Source of the DNA: Modicisalibacter luteus DSM 23508
GTDB lineage: Bacteria > Pseudomonadota > Gammaproteobacteria > Pseudomonadales > Halomonadaceae
Reading direction: 5' to 3'
Assembly (NCBI RefSeq): GCF_000378505.1
Contig: NZ_KB899992.1
Location: 277,317-341,316 of the forward strand
DNA length: 64,000 nt
Every line of letters starts with the position of its first letter. Positions within the stretch are counted from its first letter, which is position 1. Below are positions 29,218-38,818 of the stretch, piece by piece. Under the pieces are notes generated by a model. The model saw nothing but the letters and a program-made list of their open reading frames with translations, did no database searches and had not been told where the DNA came from. A program made the translations under genes and the position numbers.

Positions 29218-30699
29218 ATGGCCTCGTTTCGTTTGCCACTCCGGCATGCCATGGTGAGTTGGGCGCCAGTGCTCAAGGTGTTGGCCGTGCTCTGGCTGGT
29301 ACTCGCGTCGTTCATGGTGCTGCCGTGGTTGGTATTGTTGCTTGAGCGGGACCCGGATGCCTGGGCCTTCGGGTGGTCAATACTGATCGTGATGACGTCC
29401 GTCTTTCTGGGGTGGTCCCTGACACACCGAGTCTCGATCGAGCTCAAGCCGCGTCACATGTTTGTCCTGACGACCCTGAGCTGGGTTTCGATTTGCGGAT
29501 TCGCCAGCCTGCCGCTCATTCTGGGGGCGCCGCAGCTCTCGTTCACCGATGCCGTGTTCGAGTCGGTGTCGGCCATTACCACGACCGGTTCGACGATCCT
29601 GGTGGGAATCGAGCGCCTATCAGATGGCCTGAAGTTATGGCGGGGCATGATGCAGTGGTTGGGGGGCATCGGCATCATAGTCATGGCGATCGCCATCCTG
29701 CCTTTTCTCAAGGTCGGCGGCATGCGTCTCTTCCAGACCGAATCCTCCGACTGGTCCGATAAGGTCATGCCACGGACCGGTGGTATCGCCAAGGCCACCA
29801 TGACGGTCTATGGTGGCCTTACACTGGTAGCCATCTTCAGTTACTGGCTGGGTGGAATGCTGCCGCTTGATGCCGTGGTGCACGGCATGACTTCGCTCGC
29901 TACGGGCGGTTTTGCCAATTCGGATGCCTCGTTCGGTGCTTATGCGGATAAGCCTGTGCTGCTGTGGCTGGGGTCGCTTTTCATGCTCAGTGGCGCGCTG
30001 CCCTTCGTACTTTACATTCGCAGTGTTCGCGGCTCGCCATCGGCGTTATGGCGCGACCAGCAGGTTCGTGGTCTGTTATGGCTGCTGCTATTGGTCATCG
30101 CGCTATTGACAGGGTACCTGATTGCCAAGGGCGCACCGGCGTTCGACGCGCTGACCCAGGTCACGTTTAACGTCGTGTCGGTAGTTACCACGACGGGGTA
30201 CGCTTCCGGTGATTACACGCTGTGGGGCCCCCTTGCGGTGGCAGCGTTCTTCTACCTGACTTTTGTCGGAGGCTGCAGTGGCTCGACCAGTGGTGGCATG
30301 AAGATATTCCGCTTTCAGGTCGCGATGGTTATGCTATTCAACCAGTTGCGGTTTCTGGTCCATACCAACGGCGTCTTTGCCCAACGCTACAATGGCACTG
30401 TCCTGACCGACGAAGTTGTGCGCGGCGTCATCGCCTTCTCGTTTTTCTTCTTTCTGACCGTCGCCGGATTGGCCCTGGCCCTTGCGATGCTTGGACTGGA
30501 CTTCGTGACGGCACTGTCCGGGGCGGCCACAGCGGTTGCCAACGTCGGCCCAGGGTTGGGCGACATCATTGGACCGGCAGGCAACTTTGCGACCTTGCCC
30601 GACGCTGCCAAGTGGTTGCTATGTGTGGGGATGCTGATGGGACGCCTGGAGATCTTGACGGTCCTGGTGTTACTGACTCCGATGTTCTGGAGAAAGTGA
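29218..30699 (+). CDS. trkH: Trk-type potassium transporter membrane subunit TrkH
   Basis: 493 aa potassium channel-like subunit. The four pore loops show the filter glycines: TTTGSTIL, ATGGFANSD, TTTGYASGD and ANVGPGLGD. In halophilic bacteria Trk systems are main K+ uptake routes during osmotic stress; Halomonas has paralogues TrkH and TrkI and I cannot say which this is. ATG at 29218 follows AAGGGAAGAG. The NAD-binding partner TrkA is not in the window. Confidence 0.92.
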   Translation: MASFRLPLRHAMVSWAPVLKVLAVLWLVLASFMVLPWLVLLLERDPDAWAFGWSILIVMTSVFLGWSLTHRVSIELKPRHMFVLTTLSWVSICGFASLPLILGAPQLSFTDAVFESVSAITTTGSTILVGIERLSDGLKLWRGMMQWLGGIGIIVMAIAILPFLKVGGMRLFQTESSDWSDKVMPRTGGIAKATMTVYGGLTLVAIFSYWLGGMLPLDAVVHGMTSLATGGFANSDASFGAYADKPVLLWLGSLFMLSGALPFVLYIRSVRGSPSALWRDQQVRGLLWLLLLVIALLTGYLIAKGAPAFDALTQVTFNVVSVVTTTGYASGDYTLWGPLAVAAFFYLTFVGGCSGSTSGGMKIFRFQVAMVMLFNQLRFLVHTNGVFAQRYNGTVLTDEVVRGVIAFSFFFFLTVAGLALALAMLGLDFVTALSGAATAVANVGPGLGDIIGPAGNFATLPDAAKWLLCVGMLMGRLEILTVLVLLTPMFWRK

Positions 30700-30763
30700 A
30701 CGGAACTGGCTGTACTCGGCCATACTTCGTTAGCAGTCAGTTCGTTCGTGAGTCCAACCCCGG

Positions 30764-30878
30764 CGTCCCAACGAAATGCTCACTTAACAGCTAGTGAGCT
30801 CGCGTGCGGGACCAGTCCGCTTTTCACTGATTTTGCCTAGGCTATACGCCCCGGGCTGGCGCTCGTCATTTCTTTAGC
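30764..30878. repeat. Possible third, diverged copy of the structured repeat (copy C)
   Basis: GCTCACT (30778-30784) pairs with AGTGAGC around an eight-base loop, followed by CTCGC, a TTTTC tract, TTTTGCCT and GCGCTCGT, in the same order as in copies at 20046 and 26996. The outer stem is not evident here, so membership is tentative. Confidence 0.4.
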
Positions 30879-30889
30879 GCGCTTCGTTG

Positions 30890-32053
30890 TCAGTCGCTGC
30901 GGATCCGGCCTGCGCGGTTGAGAATGGGGTTGGCGTATTGGGCTAGCCACCAGTCGCGCAGTTCGCTGGGTACTTCGTTGAGGCGAGCAGTGAATCGCTC
31001 ACGATCAGCGCTTGTGACCTCGCCCAGGTCGAGAAGATCGGGGGCCTCGCCGCTGGCCTCGAGTGCCAGTTCGTGGCTGGGGAAGGTGTGGTAGCCACCC
31101 AACACCTGGCGGTTGATCTCCTCGGCGACTTGCTCCGGCGTATCGAAGTCGGCAGTCAAAGGGGTGCCGAAGGTCAGCTTGATGCGGCCCTTGGCACCGG
31201 TAATGCCGGTGACGATCGAGCGAATGTCCTCGAAATCGGCTTTTTCATAACGCCCCTCGGTATGCACGGCATACAGCTCACGTGCCTTCTGCACATCGCA
31301 GGGGTCGTATTCGTAGCTGATCGATACCGGCACCATATGCAGTTCACGGATGGCATCGCCCAGGCTGGCTTCCTTGTCCTGCTGGCGGCGCGCCATGGTG
31401 AGCATCTTGATGATTGCCGGATCGGCTTGATCAATACCGTCCTTGGCGCGGCCTTCACGCTGGGCCAGCCACACCGAGTGGTTATCGACGGTAATCGAAT
31501 ATTGAATGTACCGCGAGAGTGCCTGGTAGGCGGCGAGCATGGCCCGCTTGCCCTTGGCGCTACGGGGGACGATAAAGCTCTTGTTAAGGCGCATCAGGTC
31601 GGTGACGTAGGGTTTTTGCAGCAGATTGTCACCGATGGCGATACGCACCGTGTTGCGGCCGGCCTGATAGAGCGCGAAGTTGACGAATGCCGGGTCGAGC
31701 GCGATATCGCGATGATTGCCGATGAACAGGTAGGCCTGGTCGGGGTCGAGCTTATCGAGACCCTCTACCTCGAAGGCGTCGGTAGTCTTGGCAATCATAT
31801 GCCGCATATAGTCGGCGATGCGATTCTGAAGCTTGGCCACGCTATCCACGCCACGCATCTGGCGTGACAGGGCGCGGCCTGCGAGAAAGCGGGCCAACCA
31901 CGGGGTATAACGCGCCATCCGAGGTAGCCTATAGCGCGTAATGGCGTCGAGGAACTCGTTATTGTGTGCAAGCCGCGCAAGTACCTCGGCGACTTCGTCG
32001 TCGTGGTAGGGACGGATGTTTTCGAAGTTTTCCTGGGATAGCTGATTTGTCAT
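30890..32053 (-). CDS. PlsC-type glycerophosphate acyltransferase family protein
   Basis: 387 aa. The acyltransferase signature appears as FIGNHRDIALDPAF near residue 105, a NHx4D-type motif, and FIVPRSAKGKRAMLAAYQ gives a basic acceptor segment. Likely membrane-associated and acting in phospholipid acylation, but the exact substrate is not evident. The ATG at 32053 overlaps the rdgC stop (ATGA) and lacks its own Shine-Dalgarno, implying translational coupling to rdgC. Confidence 0.8.
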   Translation of the reverse strand: MTNQLSQENFENIRPYHDDEVAEVLARLAHNNEFLDAITRYRLPRMARYTPWLARFLAGRALSRQMRGVDSVAKLQNRIADYMRHMIAKTTDAFEVEGLDKLDPDQAYLFIGNHRDIALDPAFVNFALYQAGRNTVRIAIGDNLLQKPYVTDLMRLNKSFIVPRSAKGKRAMLAAYQALSRYIQYSITVDNHSVWLAQREGRAKDGIDQADPAIIKMLTMARRQQDKEASLGDAIRELHMVPVSISYEYDPCDVQKARELYAVHTEGRYEKADFEDIRSIVTGITGAKGRIKLTFGTPLTADFDTPEQVAEEINRQVLGGYHTFPSHELALEASGEAPDLLDLGEVTSADRERFTARLNEVPSELRDWWLAQYANPILNRAGRIRSD

Positions 32054-32979
32054 GGCGTCGGCGTGGCGGGTGTGGCTTCGCCACCCAGCCATTCGATAAG
32101 TTGTTCGATAGTGTGTGAAAGTGATCGGGTCATCAGCGCGAAATCGGTCTCGAGGCGCAGGATGGGGTCGTCGCCATCATCGGTCTGGCTGGCTTCGTCG
32201 ATCAGGGCGTCGGCAAAGCGCAGGCTCTTCAGGGCAAGGTCATCGGTCAACACCAGAGATAGCGACTCGTCGATAGTAAAGGCCAGCCGGGTTGCCTGAC
32301 GTCCAGCCTCGAGCGCCGTCTGGATCTCTTCGCCATCGAGGTCGATTTGACGTCCGCGCAGCACGCTTTCGTCACCGCTGATGGCCTTGAGTTCGACCTG
32401 GTCACCCAGGACAAGGGCCGCCGGGCGCTTGTCCTGATCGCTGAGCCATTCCGTCATGGCGCGCATGGGCGTCGCCCGGGTGGCCAGTGGCGTTACTTTG
32501 AGACTGCCCAGGGTCTGGCGCAGCAGGTCGAGAACATCCTCGGCGCGCTTGCGGCTAGAGGCGTTGACGCCGATCAGGTGACGCTGGGTATCCCACCAAA
32601 GATCGATACGCTGAGTGCGCACGAAGGCGCGCGGCAGGAATTCCTCGTAGATCTGTTCCTTGAGGGTCTGCTTTTCCTGGCGGCGCAGCGGGCGCCCCTC
32701 GGCCTCTTCGCGTTCGGCGGCGCGACTTTCCATCTCTTCCTTGACCACCGAGGCGGGTAGTAGCCGCTCCTGGCGAAGAGCCGACATCAGGCGGTGACCT
32801 TGTATCTCGTGTAGATGCTGCTGACTGCCTCGGCCGGCTGGTGCACTCCAGCCCATGCGCTTGGCTTCAACGCTGCCTAGCGGACGAAAGGCCTGCTCAT
32901 CGAGCGCCACGGCCAAATCGTCATCGCTTAGTGCTGGGGCGTCATGCACGCGGTAGAGATGCAAGTGCTTGAACCACAT
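32050..32979 (-). CDS. rdgC: Recombination-associated protein RdgC
   Basis: 309 aa DNA-binding ring protein that limits RecA activity. The N terminus MWFKHLHLYRVHD and GRGSQQHLHEIQGHRLMSAL with TLKEQIYEEFLPRAFVR are characteristic. ATG at 32979 gives the family start; the open frame upstream to 33066 is not used. First gene of a two-gene unit with the acyltransferase. Confidence 0.94.
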   Translation of the reverse strand: MWFKHLHLYRVHDAPALSDDDLAVALDEQAFRPLGSVEAKRMGWSAPAGRGSQQHLHEIQGHRLMSALRQERLLPASVVKEEMESRAAEREEAEGRPLRRQEKQTLKEQIYEEFLPRAFVRTQRIDLWWDTQRHLIGVNASSRKRAEDVLDLLRQTLGSLKVTPLATRATPMRAMTEWLSDQDKRPAALVLGDQVELKAISGDESVLRGRQIDLDGEEIQTALEAGRQATRLAFTIDESLSLVLTDDLALKSLRFADALIDEASQTDDGDDPILRLETDFALMTRSLSHTIEQLIEWLGGEATPATPTP

Positions 32980-33173
32980 GGTGTCGTTCCGTTTGAAAGG
33001 AGGCACATTATGTCGAATAGCGCTGGAGGGTGCCAGTGGCATTCGGGTAATGGCAAGTGAGTCCATGCTTGTAAAGACGGTGCCTCAGTTTAAAACATCC
33101 GTTTGTTACTCGATGGCGATCTGACTAGAATCGAGTGTTGTTTTTACCCTTATATCAAAGGATCTTCCCGGCC

Positions 33174-33608
33174 ATGGATCAACGTATCGCCCGCTCGACC
33201 GTGCGCGTGCGCGGCTTTCATCTTGATGGTTATGCCCACGTCAATAATGCACGCTACCTGGAGTTCCTCGAGGAAGGGCGCTGGGCCTATTTCGAGCAGC
33301 AGTTTGACCTGGCGGCCTTGTTCAATCAGGGGTTGGCAGTCGTGGCGGTCAATCTCAATATCAACTATCGGCGTGCCGCGGTCATGAATGATGAGCTGGA
33401 AATTCTCACCTCGCTGTCAAGATTGAACCATCGTAGCGCCGTCATGCATCAGGAAATCAATCGCGTCGATGGCGGAAAGCGCATTGCTGATGCCGATTTC
33501 ACCTTCGTGCTGCTCGATAGTCGATCCGGCCGAACCATGAGTATCGAAGACGATCTGCGCGAGACGCTCAAGCCGTTGATACTCGAGCCCGAAAGTCGGC
33601 CAGGATGA
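33174..33608 (+). CDS. 4-hydroxybenzoyl-CoA-type (hotdog) acyl-CoA thioesterase
   Basis: 144 aa single hotdog domain. HLDGYAHVNNARYLEFLEEG near residues 17-36 holds the active-site Asp and HVNN motif of the 4HBT family; LNINYRRAAVMNDELEI follows. Probably hydrolyses acyl-CoA in the cytoplasm; substrate unknown. ATG at 33174. It stands between rdgC (divergent) and gyrA. Confidence 0.88.
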   Translation: MDQRIARSTVRVRGFHLDGYAHVNNARYLEFLEEGRWAYFEQQFDLAALFNQGLAVVAVNLNINYRRAAVMNDELEILTSLSRLNHRSAVMHQEINRVDGGKRIADADFTFVLLDSRSGRTMSIEDDLRETLKPLILEPESRPG

Positions 33609-33641
33609 TCGCTCCGCGCGCTGCCTTAATCCTTCGCACAA

Positions 33642-33650
33642 TGGTATAAT
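33642..33650 (+). promoter_or_regulatory. Extended -10 promoter element upstream of gyrA
   Basis: TGG-TATAAT, a consensus -10 (33645-33650) with the TGn extension; the -35 region is poor. It lies about 135 bases before the gyrA ATG, giving a long leader. Confidence 0.6.
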
Positions 33651-33784
33651 CCGCCGATTACGATCTCTCCCGACTCGGAAGATCGGCCATCCCGTCTGCG
33701 TGCCGTCAGGCTCCGCATGGGATGATGCTTGCATGCCATATGCCAGCTGCTTACCAGTCGCAGTGCCAAAGGATTTGACAACCC

Positions 33785-36538
33785 ATGGGTGATATCGCCA
33801 GAGAGATTCTTCCAGTCAATATCGAGGACGAGCTGAAACAGTCGTACCTCGACTACGCGATGAGCGTGATCATCGGCCGCGCGCTGCCCGATGTTCGCGA
33901 TGGCCTTAAGCCAGTACACCGCCGCGTACTGTTCGCCATGCATGAGCTTGGCAACGACTGGAACAAACCCTACAAGAAGTCCGCGCGTGTGGTCGGTGAC
34001 GTCATCGGTAAATATCACCCGCACGGCGATAGCGCGGTGTACGACACCATCGTGCGTATGGCGCAGCACTTCTCGATGCGCTATGTGCTGGTCGACGGCC
34101 AGGGTAACTTCGGTTCCATCGACGGCGACAGCGCTGCAGCGATGCGTTACACCGAAGTGCGCATGGCCAAGTTATCGCATGAGCTGTTGGCCGACCTCGA
34201 GAAGGAAACCGTCGATTGGGTCGATAACTACGACGGCACCGAGCGAATTCCCGATGTGCTACCTACCAAGGTTCCGAACCTGTTGGTCAATGGGGCCTCG
34301 GGCATTGCCGTGGGTATGGCGACCAATATCCCGCCGCACAACATGGTCGAGGTCATCAACGGTTGCCTCGCCCTGATCGACGATTACACGCTGACCGTCG
34401 ACGATCTGATGGAGTACATTCCCGGCCCTGATTTCCCTACCTCGGGCATCATCAATGGCAAGGCGGGTATTCTCGATGCCTACCGGACGGGGCGGGGACG
34501 TATCTATGTCCGGGCGCGGCATAGTATCGAGTATCACGAGAAGTCCGGGCGCGACCATATCGTCATTACCGAGTTGCCCTATCAGGTCAACAAGGCACGT
34601 CTGATCGAGAAGATTGCCGAGCTGGTCAAGGAAAAGCGTATCGAGGGTATTGCCGAGCTACGTGACGAGTCCGATAAGGACGGGCTGCGTGTGGTGATCG
34701 AGACCAAGCGTGGCGAGTCCGGTGAGGTGGTCGTCAACAACCTGTTCGCCCAGACCCAGCTGCAGACCGTATTCGGCATCAACATGGTGGCGCTCGATAA
34801 CGGCCAGCCCAAGACTCTCAACCTCAAGGAAATTCTCGAGGCCTTCGTACGGCACCGTCGTGAGGTTGTGACCCGTCGTACGCTTTATGAACTCAAGAAG
34901 GCGCGTGAGCGCGGCCATATTCTCGAAGGGTTGGCGGTCGCCATCTCCAATATCGACGAGGTGATCGAGCTGATCAAGGCGTCGCCGAGCGCCGCCGAGG
35001 CCAAGGAGAAACTACTCGATCGTGCCTGGCAGCCCGGGCAGGTCACCGGCATGCTGGACCGCGCCGGCGCTACATCCTGCCGGCCCGAGGGGTTGGAGGA
35101 GGGGTATGGGCTCGCCGAGGACCGCAGCGAATACCGGCTGTCCCCGGCTCAGGCCCAGGCCATTCTCGAACTGCGCCTGCATCGCCTGACAGGCTTGGAA
35201 ACCGAGAAGCTGCTCAACGAATATCTGGGCATTCTCGAAAGGATCGCCGAGCTTACGGAGATCCTGGCCTCCGCTGATCGTCTGCTCGAAGTCATCCGCG
35301 AGGAGCTGATCGCGATTCGCGACCAGTACGGTGACAAGCGCAAGACAGAGATTCAGATCAGTCGTCTGGACTTGACCATAGAAGACCTGATCAACGAAGA
35401 GGACATGGTCGTCACCATTTCGCGCAGCGGCTATGCCAAGACGCAGCCGATCAGTGACTACCAGGCCCAGCGCCGGGGTGGTCGTGGCAAGTCGGCGACG
35501 AGCATGAAGGACGAGGATGTCATTGAGCATCTGCTGGTCGCCTCGACCCACGATACGGTGTTGCTGTTCTCCAACAAGGGCAAGGTCTACTGGTTGAAGG
35601 TCTATGAAATACCTGCAGCCAGCCGAGGGTCGCGTGGCAAGCCCCTGGTCAACCTGCTGCCGCTGGATGCTGACGAGTCGATCAACGCCATGATGCCGGT
35701 CCGCGAATATAGCGAGGACTGCTATATCTTCTTCGCAACTGCCAGCGGTACCGTCAAGCGCACCTCGTTGGACCAGTTCTCGCGTCCGCGTAGCGTCGGT
35801 CTGATTGCCATCGATCTTGAAGAGGGCGACCGGCTCGTTGGGGCGGCGATTACCTCGGGCAACGATCATGTCATGCTGCTGTCCTCCAATGGCAAGGCGA
35901 TTCGCTTCGAAGAAACCAACGTGCGCGCCATGGGCCGTACTGCTCGTGGCGTACGGGGCATGCGCCTGCAGAAGGGTGCCGAGGTCATCAGTCTGATCAT
36001 TCCTCAATCGACCTTGATCGATAGCGAGGCGGATGATGACCAGCGGGACGCAGAGGGCAACGTCAGCCATGTCAGTAATGGCAACGACGAACAGATCTAC
36101 ATCCTGACAGCCTCCGAGAATGGTTACGGCAAGCGCACCCGGCTCGAGGAGTTCCCGTTGCGGGGTCGTGGCGGCCAGGGTGTCATCGCCATGCAAACCA
36201 GCGAGCGTAACGGGGCTCTGGTAGCCGCCATGCAGGTGGCCAGCAAGGACGAGATGATGCTGATCACCGATCGTGGCACCCTGGTGCGTACTCGGGTTGA
36301 AGAAGTCTCGGTCACCTCGCGTAACACGCAGGGCGTCATGCTGATCCGCCTCGGTGAGGCCGAGTCACTGGTCAAGACGGTGCGTATCGACGAGCCGGCC
36401 GAAGACGCGGTGGATGATGCCTCTCTGGAGGATGATGCGGTACCGGCCGAAGCCAAGGATGTCACCAATCATGGCGTGGAAACGCCTATCGACGATGCCT
36501 CGGCTGAGGCATCGTCAGACGAGCCGGATTCCGAGTAA
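33785..36538 (+). CDS. gyrA: DNA gyrase subunit A
   Basis: 917 aa, somewhat longer than in E. coli. Catalytic Tyr122 in AAMRYTE; the quinolone-determining region reads [15 protein letters not shown] with wild-type Ser83 and Asp87. The C-terminal beta-pinwheel begins with a GyrA box ([11 protein letters not shown]) and the protein ends in a strongly acidic tail (about the last 45 residues), rich in Asp and Glu as in many halophile proteins. ATG at 33785. A terminator follows. Confidence 0.97.
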   Translation: MGDIAREILPVNIEDELKQSYLDYAMSVIIGRALPDVRDGLKPVHRRVLFAMHELGNDWNKPYKKSARVVGDVIGKYHPHGDSAVYDTIVRMAQHFSMRYVLVDGQGNFGSIDGDSAAAMRYTEVRMAKLSHELLADLEKETVDWVDNYDGTERIPDVLPTKVPNLLVNGASGIAVGMATNIPPHNMVEVINGCLALIDDYTLTVDDLMEYIPGPDFPTSGIINGKAGILDAYRTGRGRIYVRARHSIEYHEKSGRDHIVITELPYQVNKARLIEKIAELVKEKRIEGIAELRDESDKDGLRVVIETKRGESGEVVVNNLFAQTQLQTVFGINMVALDNGQPKTLNLKEILEAFVRHRREVVTRRTLYELKKARERGHILEGLAVAISNIDEVIELIKASPSAAEAKEKLLDRAWQPGQVTGMLDRAGATSCRPEGLEEGYGLAEDRSEYRLSPAQAQAILELRLHRLTGLETEKLLNEYLGILERIAELTEILASADRLLEVIREELIAIRDQYGDKRKTEIQISRLDLTIEDLINEEDMVVTISRSGYAKTQPISDYQAQRRGGRGKSATSMKDEDVIEHLLVASTHDTVLLFSNKGKVYWLKVYEIPAASRGSRGKPLVNLLPLDADESINAMMPVREYSEDCYIFFATASGTVKRTSLDQFSRPRSVGLIAIDLEEGDRLVGAAITSGNDHVMLLSSNGKAIRFEETNVRAMGRTARGVRGMRLQKGAEVISLIIPQSTLIDSEADDDQRDAEGNVSHVSNGNDEQIYILTASENGYGKRTRLEEFPLRGRGGQGVIAMQTSERNGALVAAMQVASKDEMMLITDRGTLVRTRVEEVSVTSRNTQGVMLIRLGEAESLVKTVRIDEPAEDAVDDASLEDDAVPAEAKDVTNHGVETPIDDASAEASSDEPDSE

Positions 36539-36551
36539 TAACGATGCACAG

Positions 36552-36579
36552 CGACCGCCGCTTACCCGGCGGTCGTTTT
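36552..36579 (+). terminator. Rho-independent terminator after gyrA
   Basis: CGACCGCCG (36552-36560) pairs with CGGCGGTCG (36567-36575), six-base loop, then TTTTC. It lies between gyrA and serC. Confidence 0.8.
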
Positions 36580-36606
36580 CGTAGGTCTTTGCGAGAGTCA
36601 GCGCTG

Positions 36607-37689
36607 ATGACACGTCACCATAATTTCTGTGCCGGCCCAGCGGCACTTCCCGCCCCAGTCCTTGAACGCGCTCGCGACGAGATGCTCGACTATCAGGGGC
36701 GTGGACTTTCCGTCATGGAAATGAGCCATCGTAGCCCCGAATTTACGGCCATCGCCGAAGGGGCGGAAGCGACCCTGCGTTCGCTGCTCAACGTGCCGGA
36801 CAATTACCGGGTGCTATTCCTTCAGGGTGGGGCCTCGACTCAGTTCGCCATGCTGCCCTACAACCTGCTGGGCAATGGCGGAACCCCCAACTACCTCTAT
36901 ACGGGTATCTGGGGCAAGAAGGCAATTACCGAGGCCAAACACTTGGGCGGGGCGCATATCGCCGCGTCCAGCGAGGCCAACGGGCTGACTGCCGTGCCGC
37001 GGCCAAGCGACATTGTCCTGTCCAGTGATGCGGCGTACCTGCACTACACCGACAACGAGACGATCGGTGGGCTGGCCTTCGATTATATTCCCGAATGCGG
37101 CGCACCACTGTGTTGTGACATGTCATCGTCGATCCTTTCCGCGCCGTTGGACATCTCGCGCTTCGGTGTGATCTATGCCGGGGCGCAGAAAAACATTGGT
37201 CCAGCAGGATTGACGCTGGTTATCGTCCACGAAGACCTGCTCGATCGTGCTCATCCGGACGCTCCGACCATGTTCAACTACCGTGTCATGGCCGAACACG
37301 GCTCGATGTACAACACTCCGCCGACCTATGCCTGGTACCTGGCTGGCTTGGTGTTCGAGTGGCTGCGTGATGATATCGGCGGGCTTGACGCGATGAACGC
37401 TATCAATGAACGCAAGGCGGCCAAGCTTTATGGTGCGATCGACGCCAGTGACTTCTATAGCAATCCTATCGAGCCGATCAACCGTTCGCGAATGAATGTC
37501 CCCTTTGTGCTGGCCGATGAGTCGCTCAATGACCTTTTTCTGAAGGAATCCGAGGCGGTCGGCCTGCTCAATCTGAAAGGGCATCGTAGCGTGGGCGGCA
37601 TGCGCGCCAGCCTTTACAATGCGGTTCCGGAAGCCTCCGTGGATGCACTGGTGAGCTTCATGCAGGATTTCGAGCAACGTCGCGGATGA
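36607..37689 (+). CDS. serC: Phosphoserine aminotransferase SerC
   Basis: PLP enzyme of serine and pyridoxal synthesis. 360 aa with NFCAGPAALPAPVLE at the N terminus, LFLQGGASTQFAM near 75 and the PLP lysine in VIYAGAQKNIGPAG near residue 195. ATG at 36607 gives the usual MTRHHNF start; an upstream start at 36544 lies in the gyrA terminator. pheA follows after 36 bases, a common gammaproteobacterial order (serC-pheA-tyrA/aroA-cmk-rpsA). Confidence 0.96.
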   Translation: MTRHHNFCAGPAALPAPVLERARDEMLDYQGRGLSVMEMSHRSPEFTAIAEGAEATLRSLLNVPDNYRVLFLQGGASTQFAMLPYNLLGNGGTPNYLYTGIWGKKAITEAKHLGGAHIAASSEANGLTAVPRPSDIVLSSDAAYLHYTDNETIGGLAFDYIPECGAPLCCDMSSSILSAPLDISRFGVIYAGAQKNIGPAGLTLVIVHEDLLDRAHPDAPTMFNYRVMAEHGSMYNTPPTYAWYLAGLVFEWLRDDIGGLDAMNAINERKAAKLYGAIDASDFYSNPIEPINRSRMNVPFVLADESLNDLFLKESEAVGLLNLKGHRSVGGMRASLYNAVPEASVDALVSFMQDFEQRRG

Positions 37690-37725
37690 TGCGGGTTGGA
37701 AGTGCTGAGTGAGAGGAACTGAAGA

Positions 37726-38817
37726 ATGAGCGAATCCCCGGTCAATCTCGACGAGTTGCGCAATCGCATCGATGCCATCGATAGCGAAATCCTGCGCCTG
37801 ATCAGCGAGCGGGCCATGTGCGCCCAGACCGTTGCCCAGGTGAAGACCGCCGATGATCCTCAGGCGGTATTCTACCGTCCCGAGCGTGAAGCTCAGGTAC
37901 TGCGGAGGATCATGGCCCTGAATACCGGACCGCTGGACTCCGAGGAGATGGCGCGCCTGTTCCGCGAGATTATGTCCGCCTGCCTGGCCCTCGAACAACC
38001 TGTCAAGGTGGCCTATCTTGGGCCGGAAGGCACGTTTACCCAGCAGGCCGCGCTGAAGCACTTCGGTGAAAGCGCCAAAAGCCTGCCAATGGCAGCCATC
38101 GACGAGGTGTTTCGCGAGGTCGAGGCGGGGGCTGTCAATTATGGCGTGGTCCCGGTGGAAAATTCGACCGAAGGGGTGGTCAACCATACGCTGGATTCGT
38201 TCATGGACTCATCCATGAAGATCTGCGGCGAGGTGGTGTTGCGCATACACCATCATTTGCTGGTGTCGTCTACCACCCGACAGGACAAGATATCGCGCAT
38301 CTACTCTCACCCGCAGTCTTTCGCTCAATGCCGTAAGTGGCTCGATGCGCATTATCCTCAGGCTGAGCGGGTGCCGGTCTCGTCCAACGCTGAGGCTGCG
38401 CGCCTGATCAAGACCGAGTGGCACAGCGCCGCGATCGCCGGTGACATGGCTGCCAAGCTGTATGGACTCGACAGGATCGCCGAGAAGATCGAGGATCGAC
38501 CGGACAATTCCACGCGCTTCTTGATCATCGGGCATGAAGACGTACCGATGTCCGGCGATGACAAGACCTCGTTAGTAGTCGCCATGCGTAACCAGCCGGG
38601 TGCCTTGCATGACCTGCTCGAGCCGTTCCATCGTCACCAGATAGATATGACGCGTCTCGAGACGCGTCCATCGCGTACTGGTGCGTGGAATTACGTCTTC
38701 TTCATCGACTTCAAGGGGCATGTCGATCAGCCGGAGGTGGCTGCCATGCTCGAAGAGGTCCGTGTACGGTCTGCCGAAGTGAAAGTACTAGGATCCTATC
38801 CCCAGGGCGTTCTCTAG
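37726..38817 (+). CDS. pheA: Chorismate mutase/prephenate dehydratase PheA
   Basis: 363 aa bifunctional enzyme of phenylalanine synthesis. Residues 1-85: AroQ-type mutase (LDELRNRIDAIDSEILRLIS). Residues 92-275: dehydratase (VAYLGPEGTFTQQAAL, VPVENSTEGVV). Residues about 280-363: ACT domain (NQPGALHDLLEPF, ETRPSRTGAWNY) for feedback by phenylalanine. No leader peptide or attenuator is seen. Stop is one base before the tyrA-aroA start. Confidence 0.96.
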   Translation: MSESPVNLDELRNRIDAIDSEILRLISERAMCAQTVAQVKTADDPQAVFYRPEREAQVLRRIMALNTGPLDSEEMARLFREIMSACLALEQPVKVAYLGPEGTFTQQAALKHFGESAKSLPMAAIDEVFREVEAGAVNYGVVPVENSTEGVVNHTLDSFMDSSMKICGEVVLRIHHHLLVSSTTRQDKISRIYSHPQSFAQCRKWLDAHYPQAERVPVSSNAEAARLIKTEWHSAAIAGDMAAKLYGLDRIAEKIEDRPDNSTRFLIIGHEDVPMSGDDKTSLVVAMRNQPGALHDLLEPFHRHQIDMTRLETRPSRTGAWNYVFFIDFKGHVDQPEVAAMLEEVRVRSAEVKVLGSYPQGVL

Positions 38818-38818
38818 T

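Noticed and set aside
35012..36196. A 394-codon open frame on - opposite gyrA
   Set aside because: Antisense shadow; gyrA motifs are unambiguous and the reverse product has no recognisable domain.
37123..38187. A 354-codon open frame on - opposite serC/pheA
   Set aside because: Crosses two real genes and reads as antisense noise.
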